Shown here in pieces: positions 35,152-46,329 of a stretch of DNA of 64,000 bases. Position 1 is the first letter of the stretch. Each line of letters opens with the position of its first letter. The stretch comes from Orychophragmus violaceus. Taxonomy: Eukaryota > Streptophyta > Magnoliopsida > Brassicales > Brassicaceae. Where the stretch lies: positions 41,195,522 through 41,259,521 of the forward strand of contig CM058229.1 of assembly GCA_030180135.1 (NCBI GenBank), in the 5' to 3' direction. The position numbers were made by a program, and so were the translations under genes. Under the pieces are notes generated by a model. It did no database searches. It had not been told where the DNA came from and saw only the letters and a list, made by a program, of their open reading frames with translations.

Positions 35152-37631
35152 TTAGGCACCAGGAGGTTTCATCAGAGACTGTGAATGTCCCTGTGAAAGT
35201 CTCCTCATCCAAGGTGGCGTATAAGCATTCGGATCATGGGATCTCCCAAGGAAAGAGTAAACAGAATCAGGGCGGGAGCGAAGCTTGGGTGGGATACTGC
35301 GTTTTCCTGTATTCAAAGTTGATGGATTAGGAGGTTTAAACTTAGATGATTTATGCCTTACCTTTGGTGGAAATGAGATGTCTGGAGCTTTCTGCTTAAC
35401 AGCAGTTGCAGGATCAGAAAATGTTAGAGCAAGTTCAGAATGAAATGCCATCTTCTTCTCTCCATTCACATCTTCTAGTTCTATATCAACGCTGAAATTC
35501 TGTCCATCAATGGTGGATTTCTTCAACTTATCCATCTTGAAATGCAGAGGCTTATCTCCCAGGTGGAGATCAATCAATCCGTGTCGTACATCAATCACAG
35601 CCCCAGCAGTGGCTAAAAAGGATCTACCAAGCAGTAGAGGATCGTCAGGCTCAATCTCATACTTCAGTACCACAAAGTCCGTTGGAATAAAGTAATTTCC
35701 AACTCTAAGAGGGATGTTCTCAAGAACTCCTTCTGGATGTCTCTTTGACCGATCAGCTAGGACTAAAGAGATCCTAGTAGGTTGGAAGTTCAGTAGTCCC
35801 AATCTCATAGCCACAGAGTATGGCATGAGATTTATACTCGAGCCGAGATCACACAACGCCCTCTGAAATTTGTCTCTATAGATAGAACAGTCTATCATAA
35901 AACCTCCTGGATCCTTAAGTTTCTCAGGAATCCTACCATTAACAACAGCATCACACACTTCTGAGATCATCAAGCATCCTTTTTCTTCGGTCATGTCGCT
36001 AGAGAGGATGTCTGTAACACATGTCTTTATCATGGGAGTGGTCTTAGTGGCATCAATCAATGGAATTTCAGTTAGCCTTTCTCTCATTATATCCATGCAC
36101 TTTTCTAATTGAATCTCTCGCTTGGACTTCTTAGGGAAAGGAATCTTCAGTTTGTAAACTCTCTCTGTATCAGCATTCGGCTTCTCTGGGCAAACTGGCT
36201 GCTCACGCCCATGGTGTCGATCGACGCTAAAGTGGTGACGATCGACATTGACACTCGCAAGTTGTGTCGACCGACACACCTCTGTGTCGATCGATGCAAG
36301 GTGAACATTCTGAATTCCTCTCGGGTTTTTCAGCTCCAAAACTTCAGTTTCGTGATTCTGCTCAGCTTCTTCTTCTGCCAAAACTGCTTTAACATGTTCT
36401 GCATGTATACCGGTTTCCACTTGCGTTATCCTAGCATCCAGTTTGTCAACTCTGCTTGTCAAAATTTCCAATTTTCCACTCAGATCCTGATACATGAAGT
36501 CCATCTTTCCATTCATATCCTGTGTCATCTTATTCTGTCCAAGAAGTAGCTGCTCAAGCATAGACTCAATTTTTGTCTGCTCATTAGTGGGAGGAACTTG
36601 GTGAGATGAATAGCCAGAATCATTCGATCTAGGAGCTTGTCTCTGATGACTTCCAGATGTATGTTCATGAAAATCAGCTCCATCTATATAATTCACCTCT
36701 GCAAATTCTTCAGCTACAGCATCAGATTGGATTTGCCTATTCCTAACTACCATGTTGTGGATAGAATCCACCTTGTCCTTTAATTCAGCTATTTGTAAGC
36801 TATCATCTCTGCTACTAGATCTCTGCCTCTCCTTATCAGCATTCTTGACACTATTGCTAGTTGTCAAGTTCTCAATAAGCTCTTTAGCTTCCTCTGGAGT
36901 CTTGGTATAAAAGTTCCCGTCACTTGCGGTGTCCATAGCTCTCTGATAGCAAAAGTCCAAACCCCTGAAAAAGGCACATAAAAGCTGCACCTCAGAGAAA
37001 CCATGGTGTGGACAATCTCTCTGATACCTCTTGAATCTCATCCAAGCTGCATTAAAAGTCTCTGTAGGTTGCTGCTTGAATGTCAATATGTCATGTCTAA
37101 GCTGCTTGGATATAGCATCGTCATAAAAATGTCTAAGGAACTATTTCTTGACTGCATCCCAAGTGGTCAAAGATCCTGGTGCCAGCTGTCTCAGCCAGTA
37201 GGCTGCTTCTCCTTTAAGAGAGAATGGAAAGAGCTTACAGAAAAGATAATCGGAAGAAACTCCCTCAGCCTTGATACTGCTAGCCAATTCCTCAAATGTG
37301 TCTATGTGATCCATAGGATACTCTCTAGAAAGACCATGGAACGGATATTGTCCAACCAATGCGTAGTACTCTGGTTTCAGCCTAAAATCGGCTCTGGTGA
37401 ACGGAGGTGGTCGAATCGCAGACCGATTAGCATAGAATATATCTGGTCTGTTAAAATCAGCAAGTGTTTTCTTCTGACCAGCCTCTTGTTGTGTAGGTTC
37501 CGCGCCACGGCAACCTCTGGTATGATGGGGTGTCCTTCCCCATCTAGTTTCTGACCTTTCGCGTTACATATATGACCCTCCTGGTCTCGCAAAATGTTGT
37601 TCTCGCCGCGAATCAGAATCACAGGCTCCAT
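35152..37631 (-). pseudogene. Athila-type gag-protease polyprotein
   Basis: The frame starts MEPVILIRGENN at 37631, shifts frame near 37500 and continues through the gag core (VGQYPFHGL, MDHIDTFEEL, YWLRQLAPGSLTTW). It meets a TAG at 37141-37143 and then runs open for 644 codons (37086-35152). That part holds the rest of gag, a coiled-coil-like segment (about residues 170-225), and a retroviral-type aspartic protease with DLGSS (413-417) and DDPLLLGRSFLATAGAVID. The frame ends at a stop with no RT after it. Gag packages the RNA and the protease matures it. Residues 264-292 (nt 36297-36211) are encoded by four TCGATCGA-type dyads. Two lesions, so not translatable as one protein. Confidence 0.88.
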
Positions 37632-37879
37632 AGAGAAAAATCCTGCTAAATGCTCAAGCTCTCGGTATTACTGATTTCGCTTTGTGTCGACCGATGCAAG
37701 AGAAACGTCGATCAATGCAGGCTCGAAGATGTGACGATCGACACACACGACCGTGTCGATCGATGCAGGGCGATCAGGCGTACCTGAAACGCAAGGAAAA
37801 GAAAAAGTAGTAACCAAAAGCAAAAATAAAAAATCCTAGTCTAAACCCTAAGTTCAAATCTATCGAAGACTCTAAGAGT

Positions 37880-37896
37880 CCCCGACAACGGCGCCA
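37880..37896 (-). other. Primer-binding site of the Gypsy element
   Basis: The complement, TGGCGCCGTTGTCGGGG, matches with one mismatch the tRNA-Asp-type site used by Athila and Tat elements. It lies six bases from LTR-b. Confidence 0.85.
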
Positions 37897-37902
37897 AAAA
37901 CT

Positions 37903-39107
37903 TGATAGGGGTCTAGTTTTATCCTATTCTACTGCAAGTGCACAGTCACATGATTGTAGTATATAGGGTATCGAATCCACAGAGACTCCGGTTTCGATAG
38001 ATCAAGAACGGTAGAGATTTAAACTAAGAAGAAAGTAATGTAATGTAAACTAAATAGCAGTGCGAGAAAGTAAACAAGTAGCAAGATTATCGGTTGTGAA
38101 AGCAGTTAATTAAGGGCGCTAAGTCTAGGGTGTTCTCAGGAAATCAGACAAGCAGACAGTTCATTCAGTAAGGATCTAATTAAGCACAGTTCTAGAACTC
38201 AAAACATGGATATAGAATTAACCAAATGTCGTTGCGAGAATTCTCTAAGTCTAAGTGCAGCAATCCAAATTCCTTTGCAATTACTAACAGATTAAACCAG
38301 CTTTAATTCCAAGTTTGATATGTTCACAATTAAACTAAACCAAATTCCTTTGCGAGAAGTTTAATTGCTCAACCTAAATAGTTCAGATTCTAAACCACAC
38401 TTTTGTGTCGTATTTAGCAACCTAAGATCTAGATTCTAAGTGATCAGGTTAGAGCTAGCATTAAACACAATTTAGATCGAAGAACAGATATGTTATGAAT
38501 CCTTAACTGAATTAAACAAGTCTAGCAAGTCATGAAATCCTTAATGAGAAACCCTAAACCTAACTATGAATCTACTCAGACATAGAAGATGTAAACATAA
38601 TCAATGAATAATTAGATATCATAAAAGGGATTAAACAAGTAAAGGGGTCCGAAATCTTCTCCAAAATAAAGGTGTAGTACAGGATCAGATCAGCCCCAAA
38701 GCTCTAAAAACTCTCTGCTCTAAATTATCAATGGTGTCTGTAAAATAAAGTCTAAAACCTAATTAATATAGCTAATCACGTCTTGGGGCTTCTGTGTAAT
38801 ATTCTGGAACTTCTGGGCTTTTCTGCAAAATCTCATAACTTCAATAAACCGCCGAGATCTGGCCCATTCGCATAGTGCAACGACCGATGCAGGTGTGCGT
38901 CGATCGTTGCATGATCCCAAAACTGGACAGTGAGTTCTCTCTCTCGGACCAAATCTCCAAATCACTCCAATAAGCTCCATAATCACCACATTAGCTCCAA
39001 ACGTGTGTGTACCTAATAAAACCTGTAAAAGACTCTAAAGAAACACAAATAGACTCTAAAACACACTTATATCATGGTCTAAAACTAGTAAAAACCATGA
39101 TATATCA
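37903..39107 (-). repeat. Gypsy LTR-b (5' LTR)
   Basis: 1205 bp. It differs from LTR-a at about ten sites (for example CAGTCACATG versus CAGTCAAGTG near the start, ATGGTCT versus ATAGTCT near the end). Confidence 0.92.
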
Positions 39108-39325
39108 ACTCCCCCACACTTTGCCTTTGCTTGTCCTCAAGCAAAACAAAGAACTAGAATGTATTGAAAGGGTTTGAAAACTCTTCAGAAACTCTTTTAT
39201 CGTAGAAGCAACAACACTCAGATTCCCCTTAGTAATCCACTGAAAGATTTCACCTGCAGACATCAAGACCAACATATACTTCCCCCACACTTAGCAACTG
39301 TCCTAAGTAAACTCCACTTTCACAT
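39108..39325 (-). repeat. Truncated Gypsy internal fragment beyond LTR-b
   Basis: 218 bp matching 33865-34082 with three differences. It then joins abruptly to the sequence of 30301 onward. The join shares AT with both parents (two-base microhomology). An LTR followed by element interior on its outer side means LTR-b belongs to a tandem or recombined element. Confidence 0.88.
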
Positions 39326-40068
39326 ATAGAGCCTGGCTTCCACTCTTTTTGGAAGGGTCATAGACCAAGAACTACGTAGTTCAATTCACTTCTAACTTCC
39401 AATATATCAGAATGTGGAGGAAGTTTATTCTGCAAAAAAATAAAAATTAATTATACAATATACTCATCATTTTAACATGTATTAGTAAAAAGTATTGATA
39501 CATTATATAAAAGTACATAACGTGGATCGGATGTTTGTCCCAAAAAAAAGTGGATCGGATTTCCCTAAAATCTCAAAATGTTCACATATATATTCGTCGA
39601 GAAATAACAATGCGAATTCGGCTCATTTCAGTCTTGTATTATTGCTAGAAAACTTTGCCTCAGTCAAATTCTAAACGACCTAACCCACATAGGTCGATCA
39701 TGCATCATAATAGTGTCCTTCTACCCATTCTCATATTTACCATAATGTAGTGTTCTTTTTTTTATTTAACATTTCCCGATATAGGTTTGTTTGTGCTTAT
39801 TAATAAGCGACTTGACCTATCTTAAATTATCAAATTTGACCGATTCCTATAAACCCCACAGCTCATATATCTGACAGAATGTATCACAGGGGAAAGAGGT
39901 GGAGAGTTGTGAAAAGAGTTTTCTGAGTATTATGCTAAATGAGCTAATACAATATACGTACAAAACAATTAATTGCATAGCTGCATGTAATTACAGGGAT
40001 TAGCAATATACAATAGTAAATACGAGATATGCAAAGATATATAATGATATGTAGGAATATTCGTAACA

Positions 40069-41683
40069 CCCTCAACTTGGATCAGGATGTCGTGGATGCC
40101 TAACTTATTGAGAAACATACGCAGTTCCTTTCTTCCTAATGACGTTGTGAGAATGTATGCGAGTTGGTCTTGTGTGCGGACATGAGTGGTTGCGATTGTT
40201 CCTTCAAGTATCAGGTCAGGGATATAATGACAATCAAGCACTATATGTTGTGTTCTTTCATGTTGCACATGACACGCATGAGCCGATCGTGAGACGCTCC
40301 AAGATAAAGGAGTAGCCTTTTAACCATATTAGTTCTTGTGTTAGGAATGCCATCGCCTTATATTCTAGAAGAACAACTAATCGTTGGTTCTTTGCCTGTT
40401 TTCCTAGAGATGGTTGTGTCGCAAGGTTGAACAAAATAACCCATGAAAGATCTACAATACAAGAAAATAACGTTTTGATGACTGCACTAGAAGTCACAAA
40501 ATACTCGTTAACTTAGGTTTTACGACTAAATAAAAACTAAATTGTGTAGTTGTAAATATTTAATCGTTAAATTGTATAATTGTAAAAATAGTCGCCAACT
40601 AGCGAAAAGAAAAAGAGATAAGATGTGAATATTGGGAAAATAATAATTTTTAATAAGTTTGAATATTAGTTTTAGAAATGTTATAGTATTTAAGTTTTAG
40701 TAATTAGATTTTGGTTTATACTTTGGATTTTAGAGTTTATCTAAAGTATGAATAACCAAAGAAAAATTGGTGGTGACATGACTATCTCATAAAGCCACGA
40801 TTATCTGTGAATAAGGTCATAGCTATTAGAATAAGTTTCTATTTTATTTGTGTTTCTATGAATGAGGAAAAGAAAGTGCTAAATTTCAATTACATACACA
40901 GTTTAAGCGATTAAGTAACCACTAATAGGGAAACAAATGGTGACTATAAGTTGAAGTCGCACAAAACCGCTATAATATGACTGATACTCGACTACTTTGC
41001 GACCCGACGAAAGAGTCGTACGTTAGTGGCCAAATTAGTGACTACTTGGCGACTAATTTTTCCGATGTCGATTATAACCGTTAATAAGTCGTAGTTTGGC
41101 GACTAAACTTGTGACTACTTTTTGGTCATAAATTAGCGAATTATATACGACTATATATTTCTAGTCACAACACAGTCACAAAATAATCTCTAAGAGTTAG
41201 AATTTTTTACAACTACAAATATAATCACAAAAATGTTGTTTTGTTGTAGTGTTACGAGCGAAGGAGCATGCAGCCCAATCAGAATCGCACCATCCTTTCA
41301 AGGAAAATTCTAAGTTATTCGAGCGAAATTTACCTTGGCCATGATAAGATTTCAAATGCCAAACCACTCTAATGGCTGCATCCCAATGATCACTTCTCGG
41401 ATTTTGCATAAATTGAGCCAATGTTTGGATTGAGTATGATAACTCTGGTCGTGTCACTGACAAGTAAATCAATCTCCCCACAAGCCTCTGATATATTTCC
41501 GGTTTCTCAGGCAATGCAGACTTTGACAGAGAGAGTTTGTGATTTTTCTCCATCGGTAAACTCGATGGTTTTGAACCAAGCAAACCGGTTTCTGAGATGA
41601 TATCTAGCACATACTTTCTTTTTGATAGATAGAAACCTTGATAATTTCTTGCAACCTCGATCCCTAGAAAGTACTTTAGTGAT
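40069..41683 (-). pseudogene. Host Copia: RT/RNase H remnant, copy in D2
   Basis: The same decayed RT-RNase H reading as 31045-32659, including the MITE split. One residue differs (RLVGRLIYL instead of RLMGRLIYL). By sequence it adjoins the GTGAT site where LTR-c sits, and the upstream coding part follows at 43139. Confidence 0.85.
40450..41251. mobile_element. CACTA-like MITE, D2 copy
   Basis: 802 bp, essentially identical to 31426-32227. Its presence in both copies shows that the MITE was in the Copia remnant before the segment was duplicated. Confidence 0.7.
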
Positions 41684-43133
41684 TGATAGGGGTCTAGTTT
41701 TATCCTATTCTACTGCAAGTGCACAGTCAAGTGATTGTAGTATATAGGGTATCGAATCCACAGAGACTCCAGTTTCGATAGATCAAGAACGGTAGAGATT
41801 TAAACTAAGAAGAAAGCAATGTAATGTAAACTAAATAGCAGTGCAAGAAAGTAAACAAGTAGCAAGATTATCGGTTGTGAAAGCAGTTAATTAAGGGCGC
41901 TAATTCTAGGGTGTTCTCAGGAAATCAGACAAGCAGACATTTTATTCAGTAAGGATCTAATTAAGCACAGTTCTAGAACTCAAAACATGGATATAGAATT
42001 AACCAACTGTCGTTGCGAGAATTCTCTAAGTCTAAGTGCAGCAATCCAAATTCCTTTGCAATTACTAACAGATTAAACCAGCTTTAATTCCAAGTTTGAT
42101 ATGTTCACAATTAAACTAAACCAAATTCCTTTGCGAGAAGTTTAATTGCTCAACCTAAATAGTTCAGATTCTAAACCACACTTTTGTGTCGTATTTAGCA
42201 ACCTAAGATCTAGATTCTAAGTGATCAGGTTAGAGCTAGCATTAAACACAATTTAGATCGAAGAACAGATATGTTATGAATCCTTAACTGAATTAAACAA
42301 GTCTAGCAAGTCATGAAATCTTTAATGAGAAACCCTAAACCTAACTATGAATCTACTCAGACATAGAAGATGTAAACATAATCAATGAATAATTAGATAT
42401 CATAAAAGAGATTAAACAAGTAAAGGGGTTCGAAATCTTCTCCAAAATAAAGGTGTAGTACAGGATCAGATCAGCCCCAAAGCTCTAAAAACTCTCTGCT
42501 CTAAATTATCAATGGTGTCTGTAAAATAAAGTCTAAAACCTAATTAATATAGCTAATCACGTCTTGGGGCTTCTGTGTAATATTCTGGAACTTCTGAGCT
42601 TTTCTGCAAAATCTCATAACTTCAATAAACCGCCGAGATCTGGCCCATTCGCGTAGTGCAACGACCGATGCAGGTGTGCGTCGATCGTTGCATGATCCCA
42701 AAACTGGACAGTGAGTTCTTGTAGGATTATGTGTGTTCATGGTGTAATTGTCAGGTTACATCCTAGCACATAATCATCTAGGATCTAGGTGTGTGACCCT
42801 TAGGGATCATACAATACTGGTAATAAGTCCTAAACTTATAGATCATGAGCGGGCTCTAGCAAGTCATCATGATCACCCAGTATTTATGACTTATGTCTGA
42901 TCTCGACACTTATCATACTTTCTAGAGATAGTACGGTAGATTTCAGGACATTCCCAACAGTTCTCTCTCTCGGACCAAATCTCCAAATCACTCCAATAAG
43001 CTCCATAATCACCACATTAGCTCCAAACGTGCGTGTACCTAATAAAACCTGTAAAAGACTCTAAAGAAACACAAATAGACTTTAAAACACACTTATATCA
43101 TGGTCTAAAACTAGTAAAAACCATAATATATCA
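41684..43133 (-). repeat. Gypsy LTR-c, solo LTR with nested insertion
   Basis: 1205 bp of LTR plus a 245-bp insertion (240 bp and its 5-bp duplicate). GTGAT flanks it on both sides (41679-41683 and 43134-43138), so this is the genuine solo-LTR form of the insertion. At diagnostic sites its left part agrees with LTR-a and its right part with LTR-b, with the switch between about 42010 and 42280, as expected from LTR-LTR recombination. Confidence 0.88.
42720..42959 (-). mobile_element. 240-bp solo LTR within Gypsy LTR-c
   Basis: Begins TGTAGGATTATG, ends TTCCCAACA, flanked by GTTCT on both sides (42715-42719 and 42960-42964). The segment around GTGTGACCC..GGATCATA and TCTGATCTCGACAC resembles the outer part of the LTR of Copia element 1. 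It is therefore a short LTR of a related Copia family, in the same orientation as element 1. Absent from LTR-a and LTR-b, so it arrived after the duplication. Confidence 0.82.
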
Positions 43134-43138
43134 GTGAT

Positions 43139-44660
43139 TTAAGATTTTTCATATGGAAACACGATGAAAGGTATTCCTTGAATCTATCAACAACTAGTAG
43201 AGAACTTATCGCCACAATCAAATCATCGACATAGACTAAAACTTAGATTTGTGTACCATTTTGTTGTAACTGAATAAGTACTAGTCTGACCTTGATTGCT
43301 TGAATCCATATATTCTTAATGTCGTGGAAATCTTACCGAACCAACAACGCGGCACTTGCTTTAATTCATAGAAAGATTTTGTAGACGAGAAACTTCGTTA
43401 GGATCATCTGAATAAAAACTTGTCAGAAATTTCATATATACTTCTTTTTGAAAATCCTTGTTCAAAAACACGTTATGGATGTTGAATTGGTGTACAATCC
43501 AATCATTTACAGTCGTAACACCGAAGAATAATTAGTCTTTGCTCATTTTTCCATTGGAGGAAAAGGTTCATTGTAATCAACTCCTCTTTGAAGATTTCCT
43601 AAGGCAATGGGATGTGCCTTGTATTTTTAAACTGTTCCATCATATCGATATTTAATCTTTAATATCCATTTATTTCCAATAGCCCGTTTCCAGAAGGTAG
43701 AGTGACAATGGAGAAAGTTTTGTTTAGCCGTAACGACTCAATTTCCTTAGACATTGCTTCCCTGCAGAGTTTTTGTTATATCTTTGTTGTATGAGATTGG
43801 TTCTTCAGATACATCCGCTAAGAATGCCTTCTGTGAAGAAGAAAAACCATGACAGCCAACGTAATGTTCTATCAGATAGATAAATGTCGAGGTTGATGGT
43901 GTTAAAACCTCTTAGCTGGCACTAAATTTGTAACAAATTCTTTTAGTATTGCTGGTGGGATTTTCTTTCTCATACCACGAACCAGATTTTTGGTCGCAGG
44001 GTTAAATTTTGGTTCAAGAGGCTATTGTTGTTCAGGATATTTTGTCAGAGCAGCGGATTTCGAAGATTCTCTCTTTATGTCAGGAGAGGATGGTTCACAT
44101 TCCATGCAGGCAGAATCGCAGGTAGATGCATAAGTGTGGTGATATCAATATGATTTTAGTTAGGTGGATTCACAGTAGTTGGCAGTTGACATTCTAACTC
44201 TTCCACCAAGTCACTTCTCTGAACTTTTTCATCTGCTTGAGATATAACATCTTCTCCTAAGTCCTAACTCTGCTCTGAAAAATTTAGCATCTTTAGAGAC
44301 GAGAAATTTCCCTTCTTCTAAATTGTACAGTCGCCATCCTTTTTGGATATGAGGATAACCGACATGGACACTCTTCCTTGTTCTCAACACAAACTTGTCT
44401 CCACCATGATCATTTCATGAGGCGTCTTGTTTTGAAGTCCCAAAAATGGCATCCTATTTATAAGATAAGGAGTCGTTAATAAGCAGTAATTGAGATAAAT
44501 TCTCCCCATAAATCAAGTGGTAGTTGAGATTGAAATCTCTATGATCTCAGATTGTTCAATATGAGTCGATGTTTCTTTTCGACCGACCGTTCTGATGCAG
44601 ATTTCCTACGCACGGCGTTTCATGTTTAATGCTTCTTTCTTGGAAGCATTTTCTCAAGCA
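43139..44660 (-). pseudogene. Host Copia: integrase end to RT, heavily decayed
   Basis: The minus-strand translation, with several stops and shifts, gives in order from high to low coordinates: SERSVEKKHRLIL (integrase Glu region, about 44590), LINRMPFLGLQNKTP, KSVHVGYP..KGWRLYNLEEG, YNEPF, VHQFNIHNVFLNKDFQ.., KSFYELKQVPRCW, and YVDDLIVA..FKEYLSSCFHMKNLK at 43139-43250. That last piece runs straight into the LKYFLGIEVA of the remnant at 41683, confirming one element split at GTGAT. Confidence 0.78.
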
Positions 44661-44665
44661 CATTA

Positions 44666-45933
44666 TGATGTAAGATCCAATGACTGAACCTCAAACTAAC
44701 TGGACGTGAACAAGAGATTGGCCAATGTATTGAGGCTTCAATTTTACAAGATAATACAATATGTCTTTATAGCCTTTAGGTTTCAAAAACTAATAAGAAA
44801 AGAAAAGGAAAAAGTTATAATGAAATAAAAACAAAAGAAAAGGAAGAATGGGCCTTATGCTCTGGTTAGGTGATGTGGGCCTTCGAGCTACCTTATTAAA
44901 AATCTTAGTATGAAAAACCCGTTGGATAAAACCATACAAATAGAAAGATACACGGTTTATAGCTCGACGGCTTATATGGTGAAGATCACAAATGGGCCAT
45001 TATCTTTGAGCATGAGCCATTCAGGCATTGGGCTGGGACAAATCAAAAGAGATGGTATTTAGTGAGATGAAGACCTAAGTGTTTCATCAATGTGCAAAGT
45101 TGGGGACTTAAGCAGAAGTGTGCAAGTCCTAGACATCAAAGTTAAACATTGTGAATATGTATGGTCGTCACAACCAATGACAAGTATGGGCTAAAGAATA
45201 AAGGATCAAAGGCATTTAAGAGTGAGCAGGAGTCAGAGCAGGGTCTGAACATTCAGAGAATACTAGTAGGACAGGTCACTATCATCAAGAAAGTGTGGAC
45301 CTGTCCCTTTCCAAGAGAGCCGTTGGACCTGTCTCTCTCTCCTAAATATTATTTGTCTTCTTTCTTTTTGTAGATTTCGGTTTCCTCTTTTTTAAACCTA
45401 GTATCTCAGTCTATTTAAAGACTTGTAAAGCTTATGAGTGAATATACACTTTTGGGAGTCTTTCCCACATACTTCTCAATATCTCTCTCGCTAACCCTAA
45501 TTCTCTCTCTCTTACGGTTCTCGTTTGTTCTTCATTTCTCTCTAAGTTAATCTTCACATTCTTAAAGTATTGACACGTGGGCCTTCTTCTCTTCTGGTCT
45601 AGTATTGTTTCCTTATTGATTTAGATTTTTGTATTGATCTTGTGGCTCGGTAGCTTCCTTGTGACTCCTCTCGGCGATCTTTATGGCTAATTGGTTTAGC
45701 ACAAGTTGGTCTAGGGAAAGTTGTTCCAAATGATCAGTAATATATTATTGGCTACTTTGGGTGATAAATGTCTCCATGTTCTTTTTTAATTCCTCCCTTA
45801 GATTCCTATGGTATGATCTCGTCCAAGGTGGATTCCTCATAGCTGGAAACGGCTCGGGTGGCTGGACAGTGCGCGTATTAGTTGGCTTAGTAGTGCACGT
45901 ATGGGCTGGCTCGGCATTGCTGATGTCGTATCA
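44666..45933 (-). repeat. 3' LTR of Gypsy element 4
   Basis: 1268 bp. Compared with the other LTR it lacks about 230 bp after GAGATTGGCC but has several hundred additional bases in the middle (about 45060-45640). ORFs here are not genes. Confidence 0.78.
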
Positions 45934-46329
45934 TTTCCACCCTCTTGAAAAGGTTCTGGCCTCAAAACAGCATCATCTGCAAAAAAAAAAGGAGATAAAT
46001 CAGCAACATTTAAACTTGATGAAATGTTTAAGTCACCTCAAGTCGGTAAGCATTGTTGTTGATTATCTCTATTATTTTGAAAGGTCCATCTCCATGTGGG
46101 GCAATCTTGGATCTCCTGTAGTTTGGGAATCTCACTAGTCTCATGTGTATCCACACTCATTCTCCTAGATTAAATATGATCTCCTTCCTATTTTTGTCGG
46201 CATGAAGCTTGTATTGGGCTGCCTTCTTCTCCAAATTTTCCTTAGCATTCTCATGTAAATTCTTTATAATCTCTGTCTTACTTGCTCTATCTTGATTTGT
46301 TTACTCCAAAGGCGGCAATGGTACTAAGT

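Larger units (their letters stand above)
32660..39107 (-). mobile_element. Athila-like Ty3/Gypsy element, gag-protease only (element 3)
   Basis: LTR-a 32660-33864 and LTR-b 37903-39107 (1205 bp each, about ten differences, under 1%), with 4038 bp between them. On the minus strand the order is a tRNA-Asp-type primer-binding site (complement of 37880-37896), gag-protease, a non-coding stretch, and a polypurine tract beside LTR-a. RT, RNase H and integrase are absent. The target duplication GTGAT is at 32655-32659 and, after the duplication, at 43134-43138 beyond LTR-c. LTR-b is followed not by GTGAT but by another 218 bp of internal sequence. The element inserted into the host Copia RT. Confidence 0.88.
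39324..43133. repeat. Large segmental duplication, copy D2
   Basis: Second copy of 30301-33864, with the 240-bp solo LTR inserted in its LTR. Contents in order: possible Copia LTR (about 39872-40068), Copia RNase H remnant (40069-40449), MITE (40450-41251), Copia RT remnant (41252-41683) and Gypsy LTR-c (41684-43133). The frames are the same as in D1. Confidence 0.92.

Noticed and set aside
45161..46138. Plus-strand ORFs of 70-125 codons
   Set aside because: They fall in the 3' LTR of Gypsy element 4 and have no counterpart that is conserved in the other LTR.
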